A stretch of 64,000 bases of DNA from Lingula anatina (GCF_001039355.2 NW_019775459.1:312363-376362); one strand, 5' to 3'; positions 49,401-61,402 are shown, counted from the first letter of the stretch. Program-made: numbers and translations. The notes: generated by a model from the sequence alone, not told the origin.

Positions 49401-52400
49401 ACGGGATATTTTCTGACAGATGTGAAACACTAGGTTTTCCATCTTCAATTGAATCATTTTCAAGTGTTCTGGTGTGTTACATTTCTCTATTTTCTTTTTC
49501 AACTTATTATTATTGGGTAATTCGTTAACCATTCCTGATTATTAGCTAGGTTGACTGTCAGTGATTAGGTGTTGACATGTACCGTCAGACCTCACTGCGT
49601 TGTGTGTCACACCTGAATGCATTACCCGCCAAGCAGGTATGACAGGCCTGTGACATGTTAACAAGATAGTACTGTGACAGTCTGGTGTCTTTTTCTAATT
49701 ACAATGTTTGTTGCAACATGTCCTGTCACACTGTAATCTGCATTAAGACTGTACGGAGTAAACTTGACTACTGACATGTGTCACACTATCAGTATATATA
49801 CTGTATATAGTGGTGACAAGTGACAAAAGTATTAGTGTGTCATAGTTTTCAAAAGCTGCCAGTCATGTCTCTGTCAAAGGCTGAAATGCGGAACGATATA
49901 AAGAGAAATTGAAAAAATGGAAAGTGGGATTAATGTATTGTAGCAGCTACCACGCCCATCAGCAGTCGCTGGGAAAACTGTCCTTCTGTTTCAGGAATTC
50001 AACACCTACACCAGCTTCAACCCCAGCCCCGTAGACATATTCTTGTGTCATCTAATTCTCAGTACCAGCAACCCTCTTCATATGCTAAACTTATTCATAG
50101 ACTGTGGACTTTGATCTGCCTGCACATCCACACAATGACAATGTCAGTCAATTAAGGCCCAGCTCAGCCTCACCGAGGAGATTTGGTCACTGCGGAGTTT
50201 GCTGCCAGGAAAGGAGTAAAACAATTCTTAGGTCAGGTCACCCATGAGACTGAAGATGGCGAAGCAGAAGTCAGTTTCTTACGCACTGAAGGTTCTGTCA
50301 AAAGATTCTTTGTGTTCCCGACCACAGAAGACAAAGCGTGGATTCTCATAATAGATGTAAAGAAAATCCTACCAATGCCTTGCATAGACACTCGTGGACA
50401 ATACTTGTTCTTATAACCTGTTAAAGTGAATGGTTGAAAAAATCTCTAAAGTGCAGAAAAGATGTGTGTTCTAAGACTAATTAATTGCTTCCTAAGACTT
50501 GTACCTTGCAATATTAATTACAAAAGTCTACATTGAATGAAATTTCAAATATAATTTTGTGTTGAAGTTTTAGTAAAAAAAAAATACAGGGGTCAAAAAT
50601 GTCCGTTTTCCGTTTTATGGTGTCGAGGTAAACGCAATAAAATCTTTGACCAGTCTTATCATTTAGATTATTATGGGAAATATTACACGCGGCAAGTGCA
50701 TCATATGCTTCAGTCTAATGTATATAGCTACTACATGCTTACCAATCTAACTGCTGAATATATGTATGTAACATGTGTATGTATGAGGTGTGATTGTGGT
50801 AGTGTATTGTGTTCGTGTCTTTTCGTTTGTGTTCGTGTACGTTCGTTTTTATATAAATACACGCCCTATCCCATTTGGCGGCACATTCATCATTTCACGT
50901 TGGCACACATTTTACAGGTAAATATTGGCTTGGTTGGTTTATTTTTTGTTATTTAAGATTTTAATTATTCTTATTTTGTTATAAAGATAAGTATTTTTCA
51001 GTTTGTTTAGTTTATTTTGAATGTTATTTATTAATTTATTTTTATTTTTCGTAATTTGTTCTTTCCATTATTATTACAAAGAGACATTCATCATTTCACG
51101 TTGGCACACATTTTACAGGTCATCAATAAAATGTGAATCCCTAGTCTCAGTCTGTTACATGTATATACAAGCAAAAAATAAAATAAGTATTCTTACCTGT
51201 GTAGTGTATTACAGCAGTTTTGTTGTAAAGTAAATGACTTATATTTTAACTAACTACAGATAATAATTAAAACGGAATCAAATGAGTAAAAGGATAAGGA
51301 ATTTATTAAGTGTAAGTTCGGGAAATGCTTCTGCAACTAAACAAAAACCACCCAGTCCGTTCAAAATGAGGGGTAAATTGCCACCAAAAGGAGTTTTACA
51401 GGGGCCCTTGTGGACACCAAACTTGTTTTGCAGGTTAGAATACCAGACGACCTCCGAGGAACCCACTGTTAACAGCAAAGCATCGTCGTATGTTTCTCTA
51501 ATTAACTGGGGACCATGACCGTTTCTGGGTTGGACACTAAAACCGAGTGGCTTTCTTTATTGAGGTGTAAAGTGACAAGGGTCATTGACAGCGCCAGTAT
51601 TTGTGAGATTGCCAGTACACACAGAGTACTTATAATAGCAGATAACCTACAGAACCTAGAGAATGGGCAGCTACCTTGGTCATCAAAATCGCCATATTTA
51701 GACCAATATGAAGGTAAAGGCCCAGTCACAATGTCGGCGATCTGCCGGGGGTCGTCGTAGAAAATAAAGAACCCTTGAATAATCCTAGCAATAATCCTAA
51801 TAACAGTGGAGCAGTCACATTGTCTGAGATTTTTTCAAGGATTTTGACCCGGTTTTGTCGAAAAATCGTGGGATTAGCCTCCGATCGCCTCCGATTGCAT
51901 CTTCAAAATTTTCTGTCACAGCCTCCTGCAGCAAGAGCGTCTCAAACTTTAAGCGATCCGCTCGAAGACGCCCTTATATACACGTCGATTTACTACGATT
52001 CCACCGTACGATTCGTCGGAGACGATCACATAGAGCGTACGAATCGTCGCAGGGCGCCTCCGATTCAGTCGGAGGGCGCCGGGGACTACTCGCAGACATT
52101 GAATCTCAACCTGATTTTCCAATCCCACGCAGAATCTTACGACTAGTCTCAGATTATTCGGAGGACGCCTCCGATTAATCGGAGGGCATCGTAGGTCATC
52201 GGAGATTGTGTCTGGGATGCCAAAAATGGGTGAAAAACCTTGCGAGCAATCTTAAAATTTGAAGTTCAAAGTTGGGGACAGCGACGGGTGTGGCGATGTC
52301 TAAAAATCAGCGACAACCCGCAGGCGTCCGGAGAGCGCCTCCGACGGGTGCAAAATCGTGAGACAGGTCTCAAGATTTTGTTCAAATTTGCTGGGTTTTA

Positions 52401-55400
52401 CCCATCCCCGACGCATCGCAACTGATTTGTTACTGGGCCTTAAGTCATTACTCGCCGAATCAACGGCCTACATGTACTTGTCCAGCAAAACTGGATCAAA
52501 TCAGACAAGTTTTGACCAATACCTGAAATGTTATTCCAGATTGGATCCTATCCCAAGGAATGCCTTGTCGCTTGAGCCCTGGTAGCAGCCAGAAGAGGTC
52601 AGGCGTAAGAGCGAACGTTGCTGTGACTAGAGAAGGATATTAGGGTCTTTTGTGGAGATGTACATTTTTTAAAGACGATAGTTTGGAAATATGGAGTTCC
52701 AAAATATCACTTATAATGGTTGTCGTATGACATAGAATAGGCAATGTATTTTGTTTGCTACACCAGCGAATTCAATTAATGAACTGATGTCACAATGACA
52801 TCAAAGAAATAATGAAATTTTATTAAAACATGATTTTAATCTTTATTTTTATTTGTTAGTCTGCACAATAGGAAAAGACTGATGAAAAATTATTTGGAAA
52901 AAATATTCCACATGTATTACACTGATTCTCAAAATTCTTTATATACATGTATTTATATATACAATGTACTGGCTCCCATTTTCCCAGAGAATGATCTGAA
53001 CTACTGTTGTTTGTTTATATATAAGCTTGCTACAGGTGAAAATCTACGGTATTGCAGTCCCATGCTACACTACATGTAGTTAAGAAGAGAATGAAAGTTG
53101 GTGATTTTTTTTCTCTTAAAATAATGGCCTTGGCTTTTTTATTCCTGTCACATTCATTTAATATATCTTCAAAACATCTAGTCATGCTTGCAACACAGCT
53201 TCAACTTCATCGTGTGACGTACCATTGGGATTTGGGGGAGCAAAAACACCGTTTTTAAACACCTGATTTTCACAGACACCTGAACAGCTATAAACATGCT
53301 TTTAATGGTATTATAATACTTGAACAAAGTACTACAAAACGGAGTCAGGGATTTTTCTTTAGAGACTTATTGTTGATTGATTTTATCTATAAAAACGTGA
53401 AATTACATCAAACTATTAAGGGATTTTCACTTTCAATATCAATAAATTGGAAAAGAGAGTTTCAATCAAAATTTTTTACAAAGTACTTGTAGTGCATATT
53501 TTTCTTAATAAGCATGGTGAATTTGGTCTCACTCAGGTGTACAGGTAGACAGTCATAGCTTGCTACGGTAACGCTATCTTGTCAATCTTGAAAGCGAAGG
53601 ATCAAAAACCCTTTCAGGGAGGTTAATTGTCCAAAATAGCAAATAATATTTTTGACAGCTTTACCTGTTATCGTACTGACGATCACAAAGATGGGTACGC
53701 TGTTGTCCGTTGACATGAGCTTGTTTGCATGCATTTGGATGCCAGAAAAATATTATTTTTGTATCAATCTCACCTCCTGTTAGTAACTTCAAGGGGTTAC
53801 CGCAAGCACTGCCAGAATGATTGACAGGCAATCAAGCCCTAATGACTCAAGCAATCAGTGGCCACGTCAATTGCCGTCGGGGCAAGTGTAAGGGATGCGC
53901 TCCAGGATGTGCACACAATAGCAGCATCGCAGGCGGTCCACATTCGCCGAGCGAAAAATGGTTCGAAAACACGGTAGTGTTACATGACGCCGATCGGACC
54001 ATCAACAACAAGAAAAAGATGCAACCAGGCAGGGCTTGTTAGAGGAAATGGGTAAAGTTGTGTTTGTCAGGAATTGGGATAATTATTGAAGAAAAAAGCA
54101 CCACGTCGGCCTTAAAAATGCATACATACATGCATGCAGAACTAAAAATGCTAGGGCCTATTCTCCAGCTCTTATCTCATAGCCGAAATGAATAATTCTG
54201 AAAAATCAAAATGATATAAATACTACAGCTCTTACGTAGTCTCAGCTTACTTTTATTCGCGCGAAAAGCGGAGTCTAGAGATATCATTAGCTCTGTTTGC
54301 TTAGTTTTTTCCACGTGTACCGAAATTTTACGCCACCTGGTGAAAAGTTACGCTAGGATATGGCCTCAAGTTTTTATTTACCCAAAGCAATCTTGTATAT
54401 GATTCCAGTCAGTATTCGACCAAATCTTTACGTCGATGTCGCTCAGAAAAAGTCCAAATCACAGAAATTATCACCATCGTCACATCGTAATCATTAGTTG
54501 TCAAGTTAAAGATTTGATAAACATGCGCTTCGATGCTAGGCCATATGGCCCCAAGTTGCATAGATCTATAAAATCTGACGACTGTATAGAGCTGCTGTCG
54601 AAGATTGATCGATAGTTTGACGGTTGCTATCACAGGTAGCAAGCAGCGGAATGTTTCTCTTTTTTTCGTATCTCAAAATGTTTAGAAGAAAATCGAAAGT
54701 ACATGTAAAGCAACAAGAAATTTAAAGGAAAACGCGTATTTCGATCAAATCCAATGTGCCAGAAAAGATTCTCCATAGCGCTGATCACAATCAAGAGGGA
54801 CTATCAAGACAGCTCAAGCGGAACAATAGGCAGTGCTTTGCCGATCGTTGTTTATGACAAAGGGAGTATGACACGTTCCTGTTTGATTGTATGGCGAGTC
54901 GTGCTGGTGCTGCCAAGGTTCTCCCACCGAGTTTACCCATGCCAACGGCCCTTGGCAACGAGGGCGGGGCACAGACGAAGCCAATAGTGCCACAAAGTGC
55001 ACTATCAAAATCCTCAGAAAAAACATATTATTTTGTTCAAAATTTAAAAAGGTTATTCCGTTAAACGTTAGATACACTTTTACCCTATAATTACACATAA
55101 AAACCCCCAAATGATGATTTTTAGCCGTATTTAGGTGCTTCCACCCCTTAACCTTAAATTTAAGCGAATGCTTAACTAAACTTGGTTTGTATACACGCCT
55201 TGCACTTTTGTGGGGGAACCTAAATGTACCTGTATATCCCGCTATATACCCGGTGCTTTAGGTACATGTACATTGTACTCACGCTTGGCTGTCACAGTTA
55301 AACTGTGCTAATATATCAGATATATAACTTAACAGTCTGTGGGGTATACATGTAAATAGCGTAAAATTATATATAAAGGGTGATTTAATAAGATTCGTTT

Positions 55401-55650
55401 CAAATAAATAATAGCACCAGTGTGGTATTCTTAAGTTGTTTTCGTGGTTTTTAGATCCGTTAACCTATAAAGCAAGGTGATGTTCTACCGTGCTTGCATT
55501 TACTTGCCATGGGCGATTGCACGATTGCTTGACAAAACGATCATGAACGCTATTGCAAGCTCTTACCTCAGCTGTTTGTTGCTGAATTGCCTCTGTCCAG
55601 CCGTCTGTTGCCTGTCCCGTATCAATCCTGTCATCCTGCTGGTCTCCCAT
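46443..55650 (-). CDS. Paralogue D of the unrecognised family, with a 7.8 kb first intron
   Basis: Exons leftward: 55650-55567 ('MGDQQDDRIDTGQAT'), 47754-47691 ('KTSAVAEEPPKTPQDRG'), 47493-47456 ('NLSKWWKPPTLP'), 47219-46955 ('QRTFVGVLSSETADKFQ', 'ECRLVICCLPKN'), 46789-46443 ('AMVLIIIFGEKETPEETL', 'IALVTVD', stop). All splice sites are GT/AG and phases agree; about 265 aa, the longest copy, with an extra Asn/Gly-rich insert between 'RIQTS' and 'ALVTVD'. The core exon is 265 nt as in A and B. No transmembrane exon. An in-frame ATG 18 nt upstream (55668) could also start it; the inner ATG is shared with A and B. The first intron is full of repeats and contains a possible separate transcription unit. 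This copy looks intact. Function unknown. Confidence 0.7.
48365..48535. repeat. Minisatellite of 'gtaagccaaaattgt'-type units
   Basis: Imperfect copies of a roughly 11-18 bp unit built on 'taagccaaaa' fill this stretch. It lies in the first intron of paralogue D. Confidence 0.85.
50183..50416 (+). CDS. Probable transposon-derived C-terminal module
   Basis: An open frame reading 'GDLVTAEFAARKGVKQFLGQ', then 'AEVSFLRTEG', 'FFVFPTTED' and a final 'DTRGQYLF' before a stop. This resembles the C-terminal beta-rich module of many uncharacterised invertebrate and fish transposon-encoded proteins (G-D-x-V, G-x-V, V-x-F-L-R, F-V-F-P-x-x-E-D). The sequence upstream to about 49866 has stops, so this is most likely a remnant. 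Family assignment comes from memory and is tentative. Confidence 0.4.
   Translation: MVTAEFAARKGVKQFLGQVTHETEDGEAEVSFLRTEGSVKRFFVFPTTEDKAWILIIDVKKILPMPCIDTRGQYLFL
50852..51518 (+). other. Possible small transcription unit (TATA, leader exon, 78-aa frame)
   Basis: TATAAA at 50852-50857 is followed about 30 bp later by a 37-bp word ending in a splice donor (acag then gtaaat, near 50918). An acceptor preceded by 'taactaactacag' ends at 51258, and an ATG at 51282 opens a 78-aa frame ('MSKRIRNLLSVSSGN') to 51518. I do not recognise the protein. A mobile element or a small nested gene are both possible. It lies in the first intron of paralogue D on the opposite strand. Confidence 0.3.
50883..51120. 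repeat. 37-bp direct repeat, 201 bp apart
   Basis: The word beginning 'acattcatcatttcacgttg' at 50883 recurs at 51084, both ending in 'ttttacaggt'. The interval is AT-rich. Confidence 0.85.
51790..52420. repeat. Palindrome-rich 'cgcctccgat' repeat region
   Basis: Richer in CpG than its neighbours, with recurring 'cgcctccgat' and its reverse complement, including a hairpin at about 52055-52080 ('ggcgcctccgattcagtcgg') and a second near 52163-52188. Probably a non-autonomous element; ends not defined. 52421-55180 has no supported gene. Confidence 0.55.
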
Positions 55651-56125
55651 AGTCGTGTCGATGTTCATATCTTCAGGTGAATGGGTTCGATTTTACTCAA
55701 TTGTAGAATTATTCTTGGTCCTGTGAGATACTATGAGATGCTGCAGCATGTAAATTTTCGAAAATTCCCACTGTCAGTTTTTCTTTCATTGTCTATCTTC
55801 TGCAGGGGCTTTTTGCACGTCATATTTCTGGTTTTTCGATTGTAGGCAACGCATATTTTATGCGCAGTCGACTGATCTACAATTTAACCTGGTCGACCTA
55901 CGGGGCGCGAGTATTGAAAATATTGTTTGTGCAAACAAAGACAACAAAGAATTGCCCATTGTTATCGTATATCAGCTCTCTCACATTCGTTTAATAAAAA
56001 GCCTCCCTCCGTTCTGTATTTGGGGTAAGTCAGCAATGCTCATTATCTATTTCAGTAGGCCTATATAAACGCCTTATGTGAAATATTTGAATTTACTAGA
56101 ATAAATTGATCGCAACGATCTACTG
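55190..56125 (-). repeat. Right arm of the large inverted duplication (paralogue D side)
   Basis: Reverse-complement counterpart of 24360-25330, with first exon, promoter block and flank in mirror order. The arms are about 30 kb apart. Confidence 0.75.
55771..55830 (-). promoter_or_regulatory. ISRE-like upstream block of paralogue D
   Basis: On the minus strand GAAAGAAAAACT, one base from GAAANNGAAACT, lies about 125 bp before the ATG at 55650. On + it is followed by a 'ctgcaggggctttttgcacg' word equivalent to that in the other blocks. Confidence 0.5.
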
Positions 56126-56916
56126 GTACATGGTACAAGAATCATATAAGTAGAGAAAGTACTCTACATCTGTGATGGTATAAAACTGAAACCAAGAAGA
56201 ATGGAAGAGAACAATTACTAGAACCTTTTGACATTAAAAAAGGGCGTAAAATAGGTAAGGGATCGCCAGTTTTGAGCTTTGTAACAACATAATTAAAATT
56301 CAAAATAAAAAAAAAAATAATGAAAAAAAAAGAAAGAAAGAATAGATTTGATTCAACACATTGTGTCCTCGTACTTGAAATTTACAGAAAGCATTGCTTG
56401 AGTTGCTACCTGCAGCCAACTACCGCAATCGCCATCCTCCTAGGCTGTGTCTCCTCTTGGACGGTATCGCCATCTGGGACCACCGATTGTAAACAAAACA
56501 ATGGTGAACTGCAAGGCAGAGGCAGCCTCACCTATGCCAGGGCGACACATTGATTTTCCACAGATATTCACAGATATGACTCTAGATATATAGACAGTCA
56601 TTTTGGTCTGATACGCTTTAGCCAAAAATGTCAACAATAGTAGCTGCGGCCGTAGCAGAGGGTAATAATACCTAATGATCTTCATTAATCAAGTAAATTT
56701 AATCAATCAACTGTGAAAATCTCAGGTAGGCCCTAGACACTGAGTGAAAGAAAACACTGAGCTCAATATTTTTTCACTTGGATAAAAGCCACTTTTTTGT
56801 AATTAAAATGACCACTGTAACTGCAACACGTGGAGCAGTGATTAGTGCGAGTAGTCAGTGAGATATGTTCGTGTCACATGACACTCGGGTATATAGTTGA
56901 GATCCCGCCCTTACAT

Positions 56917-56926
56917 TTTCAGTTTC
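56917..56926. promoter_or_regulatory. Orphan IRF/ISRE-type decamer
   Basis: TTTCAGTTTC, reverse complement GAAACTGAAA, fits GAAANNGAAA exactly. No gene of the cluster is adjacent. Confidence 0.25.
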
Positions 56927-56956
56927 AGCAACACGGGTCTTCGGGATCATATAGTT

Positions 56957-57014
56957 TTATGTTTTCATAAGTTTTCATTAGTTTTCATAAGTTTTCATCA
57001 GTTTTCATCAGTTT
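56957..57014. repeat. Short tandem repeat 'gttttcataa'
   Basis: About five successive copies of a 12-bp-type 'agttttcatca/agttttcataa' unit. Confidence 0.85.
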
Positions 57015-57645
57015 ATTCAGCGAAATACAATCTATTCAAACCAAGAACGCTTTTTGAGTTTTTAACGGTACGGTCACGGCAACAACCACATTACTCTTGG
57101 GAAAATGTAGGCCTACAGGTTTTCATAAAATTTTTACAAATGAATCGTTGCTAGCTTTCCCTGCAGCACCTTTTGTTAAATATCCCTTACCTTTGATTAA
57201 ACATTCCTTTAGTAGATATTTTAATCAATCTATTTTGATATACATCTATTATATTGTATTCAATTTTTAATTAAAGTGTTTTGCTTTCAAATATATATAC
57301 AATAATCTTTTAAAATATCACGTATGAAAGTTTTACAAGTACTAATTACACTTTTTTATACTGTGGTTCCTGACACCAGTGTTAATGGACACTTAAGTGG
57401 GGGCACGGGTTGAATCTATATCACATATAATTTTTTCGGGTAAAGATGGCACGGTATGCTGTATAACCCATATTCTTCTTTCATCCTTTCTATTTTGTGG
57501 GTGGGAGGGGGGCGCAACGTGATTAACTATTTTTATGTGGCAAACATTTTCCGCTGAGCAAAAATCTTCACAGGTGAATTTGATCAAGAAGCTGAATCCG
57601 CGTAACCCCTTCTCAATAACAGTTCCCCACTCCACTCCACTCCCG

Positions 57646-57672
57646 ACCCCCCCCCCCCCCCCCCCCCCCCCC
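57646..57672. repeat. Poly(C) tract
   Basis: Uninterrupted C run after 'ctcccga'. Length may be unreliable. A G run of the same kind occurs at about 19256-19270 in the repeat block. Confidence 0.9.
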
Positions 57673-59159
57673 ACAAATCTGGTACATAGGCCTACTAGTA
57701 TGTTCGCTATATAAGGTAGCTTACTTGCAGCACATATAATAAATGCATGTACCATTAAAATATAAGAAACGCCTTCAAAAGTTCACTGGTTTATGCGTTC
57801 AAGTATCTGCGTTATAAACAGGGGAAATTTCTCCAGCTTACAGCTGAGTTTCTTGATGTTTTTCGAGTTCGAGCTACAAACAGGGTACATGTGCTTGTGT
57901 TCATCTGGGCCAGCAATGGAATAGACAATGAACTGAATTCATTACAATTGTTAGTTTAAGTAATGATCTTTGACAGAATAATATTTTATTTTTTTTTTTT
58001 TTTTTGTAATTGAATCAAAACATAGATATTTTGTATAAGTATTTAGCAGTTTAAATTTTGTCTTTGAGTATTCTGTGGAATTTTTATTTCAAAAAATTAT
58101 TTAACCATATTTTTTTATGTATGTAACCATAATTTTTTTTTGTGGGAAAAGAAGGAATATGTAAAGGTCCACTAAATGCAAGTGATGAAATCACTCATTT
58201 ACATATTATGTTTAAACAATCAGTCCGCATATTATCATTCACCTAGCTTCAGTCTTGAATGAATATTTATCATCCTCTGTATAGGTATAGCTAGGGGTGG
58301 GCAAATGAAAGCATCTTGGTGAAATTTAATTTCAGACAAGTGGATTCTATGGCCAGTTTGGCTGCTGAATACAAATCTAATAAGTAATTTCATTTTAAAT
58401 TACATCTGATATTGGTATCAAGTGATTTTTCAAAATGGCCACCCAACGATCCCTCAAATCACATATTTCTCATGTAAATCTTTAAATATCAGTTCAAAGA
58501 TGGCTTTTTATATGTCTAACCATATGATTTCATGATCAGTGAGCGCAAATAGATACATCATTTCGGTTGGGCCACTTCATTTTGGATTAAAATGAGGTTT
58601 TTTGGCCATTTTGAGGTAAGCATCACCCCGAAATTACCATTTGTGTGTACATAAATACAAATATTTATATGCAACTGTGGCTTTTAAATTAGGAAAAACA
58701 ATAATACAACAAATATGGTCAATATTGTTCAGGGATCACATGAAACTGAAAAGTTTTGACTTATAGAATAGGCATAATGTTAGTTACATACGGGAATATT
58801 TACAGTAGAACACTCAGTAGCAGAGCATTAAAGATATTGTTACTCTTTATTACCATCCAGATACCGAAAATGAGTTTTTTCCTGCATCTAATTATTCAAT
58901 AATGTATCTGTCTTTGTGCTGCTTTGAAACAATGAAAAAACTCTTGAAAATATGAAATATCGGCGTTTATATTTTATCGTTGCAATGTATAAGCATAAGC
59001 AACTCAAAGCTTTAATCATCTATTTAACAGCTTTCTTTTTTTAGATAAGTTAGCAATCCATATGGGGCTTAACTTCATCCCTGAACAAGATTTTATCACG
59101 TAAATTGGCCAATGGATCACAAGGGCATGAACTACAATCCCATGCCAACGTTTTGGTTT
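57673..59159. other. No supported gene
   Basis: AT-rich sequence with a T homopolymer near 57987-58005. I see no coding or RNA feature. Confidence 0.5.
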
Positions 59160-59535
59160 AAATGCTTTTGTTATGGAGTTATGAGTCTATAATGACAGAT
59201 CTTCTAAAAACAAAGGTATTATTTTGCTTTATCAACGATCAAATCTGAACTAAGGCTTTAAAAAAATCGCTGGCAGGGTTTTGGGGTACTAAATGGTGTC
59301 ATTAAATTGGCTTTGAAATAGTGATCACGGGTGTTCAGGTAAAACAGAAATTTGAGAAACCGATTTTTCAGTTTTTACCCCCAAACTGCATTTATGCCGT
59401 CACCCGTAAGATGACATGTGTAAATGTTAATTAATGTAATCACTGAACACTGAAAATTTATTTATCACCGAAAAGAATGTATGTAAGGTAGTAAATAAGG
59501 AGTTTTGGGTGAACGGTGACAATATCCTTATTGTC
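59160..59535 (-). repeat. Interspersed repeat, copy 2 (inverted relative to 39300-39650)
   Basis: Reverse complement matches 39300-39650 along most of its length, including 'cgtcacccgtaag' (59398). Confidence 0.65.
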
Positions 59536-59559
59536 TTCATTTATAACCTAGTCACACTA

Positions 59560-60200
59560 GAGGCGTAATTTGCTAGAATGTAGTCGGAATGAAAATTTCT
59601 TGTTTATTCCTGGATATTTGAAGTATCTAAAATTCTTAGCGCATTCTAAATGTTTGGGTCCATTCTTGTGTCCTGTTTAAATGTTTTGCTCATTCTCAAA
59701 ACTTGAGAAGTGCATTCCAAGTGGAAAAATATCGACTGGCATTCAAGTGTATTCTAACTGGACCATGAGCGCATTCTTAAGATTCTTACAAAATTCAACA
59801 GCATTCGAAACATTTTGATCACATTCGAGGGAGAACCGAAATGGCAAGGCGCTTCAAATTTTGTAAGAATGTTCTACATTGTGCCTCCAATGAGCAGGAA
59901 TGCAACTCGAATGCATCTTGATTGCAGGCCGAAATTCAGCCAGCAATGAAACCACTCTTGTATGGCATTTGTAGTGCATTCTTAATATTCTCACTATATT
60001 TAGACAGCATTAACGATATTCCTAATGTGTTTCAACTACATTCGAGCATTCGAGCATTTGAGAGCTAATACAATACAACTGAAATGTGCAAGAATCATTC
60101 CAGGTGGGTTCAAAGTGCATTCTGAGGCATTCTTACTGGAATTAAGGTCAATTTGATATTACCCAACGAATGTGGAGCGAATTTTGAAAATTCTTCATTA
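59560..60200. repeat. Region of recurring 'gcattct/gcattcg' words
   Basis: 'cattc' and 'gaatg' words recur throughout, many followed by 'taa' or 'gag'. No strict period or open frame. 60200-61150 holds nothing I can support. Confidence 0.4.
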
Positions 60201-61363
60201 TGGCTCATTCTGCTTGATTACTTCAGATTCCAAATAAGTGTAACAGGGGGCTTTATAGTGCCTTCTGGTCTCAGTGTATTTCTTGTTGATGCTTTCATGG
60301 TGGTGGTGAGATACTCTTAAACTACGCAACTGAAACTACTATTCCAAGGTCAAGAGCTTAGTGGTTGTAAGAGGTTGATGTCACCTGACAAAGTTTTACC
60401 TGTTCTGAAGAAAAGGAAAATTATACAGCATAAATTTGTTGGTACACATCCATGAAGGTATTTTCAGCATTGTTTTTATACCAAACTGTAATCCATGAAT
60501 TCAGTATGTACATAATGGCCATTATTTATATTTATTTTAGGCTCGAAGTGAGTATTGTATATATATGTTTGTTTTAAATATCATATTTTTACAGATATCA
60601 CCCTAACAATATGGCCAATGTCTTGAATATGCTCATATTTAAACTCAACAACCCTCAAAACATATAGAAAGACATATATTACACATAATTTTTATGTACT
60701 TTACTGTGAAAATATGGCCAAAAAGCCATTTCCTGCCTTTTTCACAAACAAATAGCAGATACCAATATAAATCTTTAGCTTTGGTAAAGAATATTATCAG
60801 ATTTGTGTTTAGCAGCAAAAAATGGCCATAGAATCCACCTGTTTTAAAAATAATTTTGTCATTTGCCCACCCCTTGTATACCTGATAAGTAGAACTGATA
60901 TAACTCAAAAGTAGAAGCTCTCACTTGTTATCTAATGCATTGCAATTAGTATTTAAATGAGTTGCTGCCACTGTGGCATACAGATAGATTCTCTGTAGAT
61001 AATGTGTATAAAGGCTGAATGGTTGGACCTAATATAGGCCTTTTAGACTTGGAACTGAATATGTGAGTCTATGGTTATATTCCCTCTCCCATGCATCAGT
61101 GACAGGTAAAATATTAGAAGAACCTGGGTAGGGTGGAACATGGACCCCTACAAGGTGCGTGGTGAATTACAAGCAAGGCGTCTTTGGCAGTTTATCATTA
61201 GCAAATATGAGATTCCTTTTTTCTCAGGAAAAGCCTAGATCTAAGTACTCATACAGGAGTAGTATAGAGTAACTTAAGAGGCATTGTAGCTGCCAGTATT
61301 GTTGAAATATATTTTGCAAACCATCATCATTCTTTTGTGTATTTTTATCATTCTTTTTCCTCT

Positions 61364-61402
<39 letters not shown>

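Noticed and set aside
53821-54042. 73-aa frame with a Cys cluster ('CRRGKCKGCAPGC')
   Set aside because: Looks slightly like a metallothionein-type stretch, but Cys content falls off at once and there is no splice or homologue support.
54814-55110. Minus-strand frame with 'GPLAWVNSVGEPW' and Cys residues
   Set aside because: Resembles an extracellular domain but I cannot name one, and it lies in repeat-rich intron of D; no matching splice partners found.
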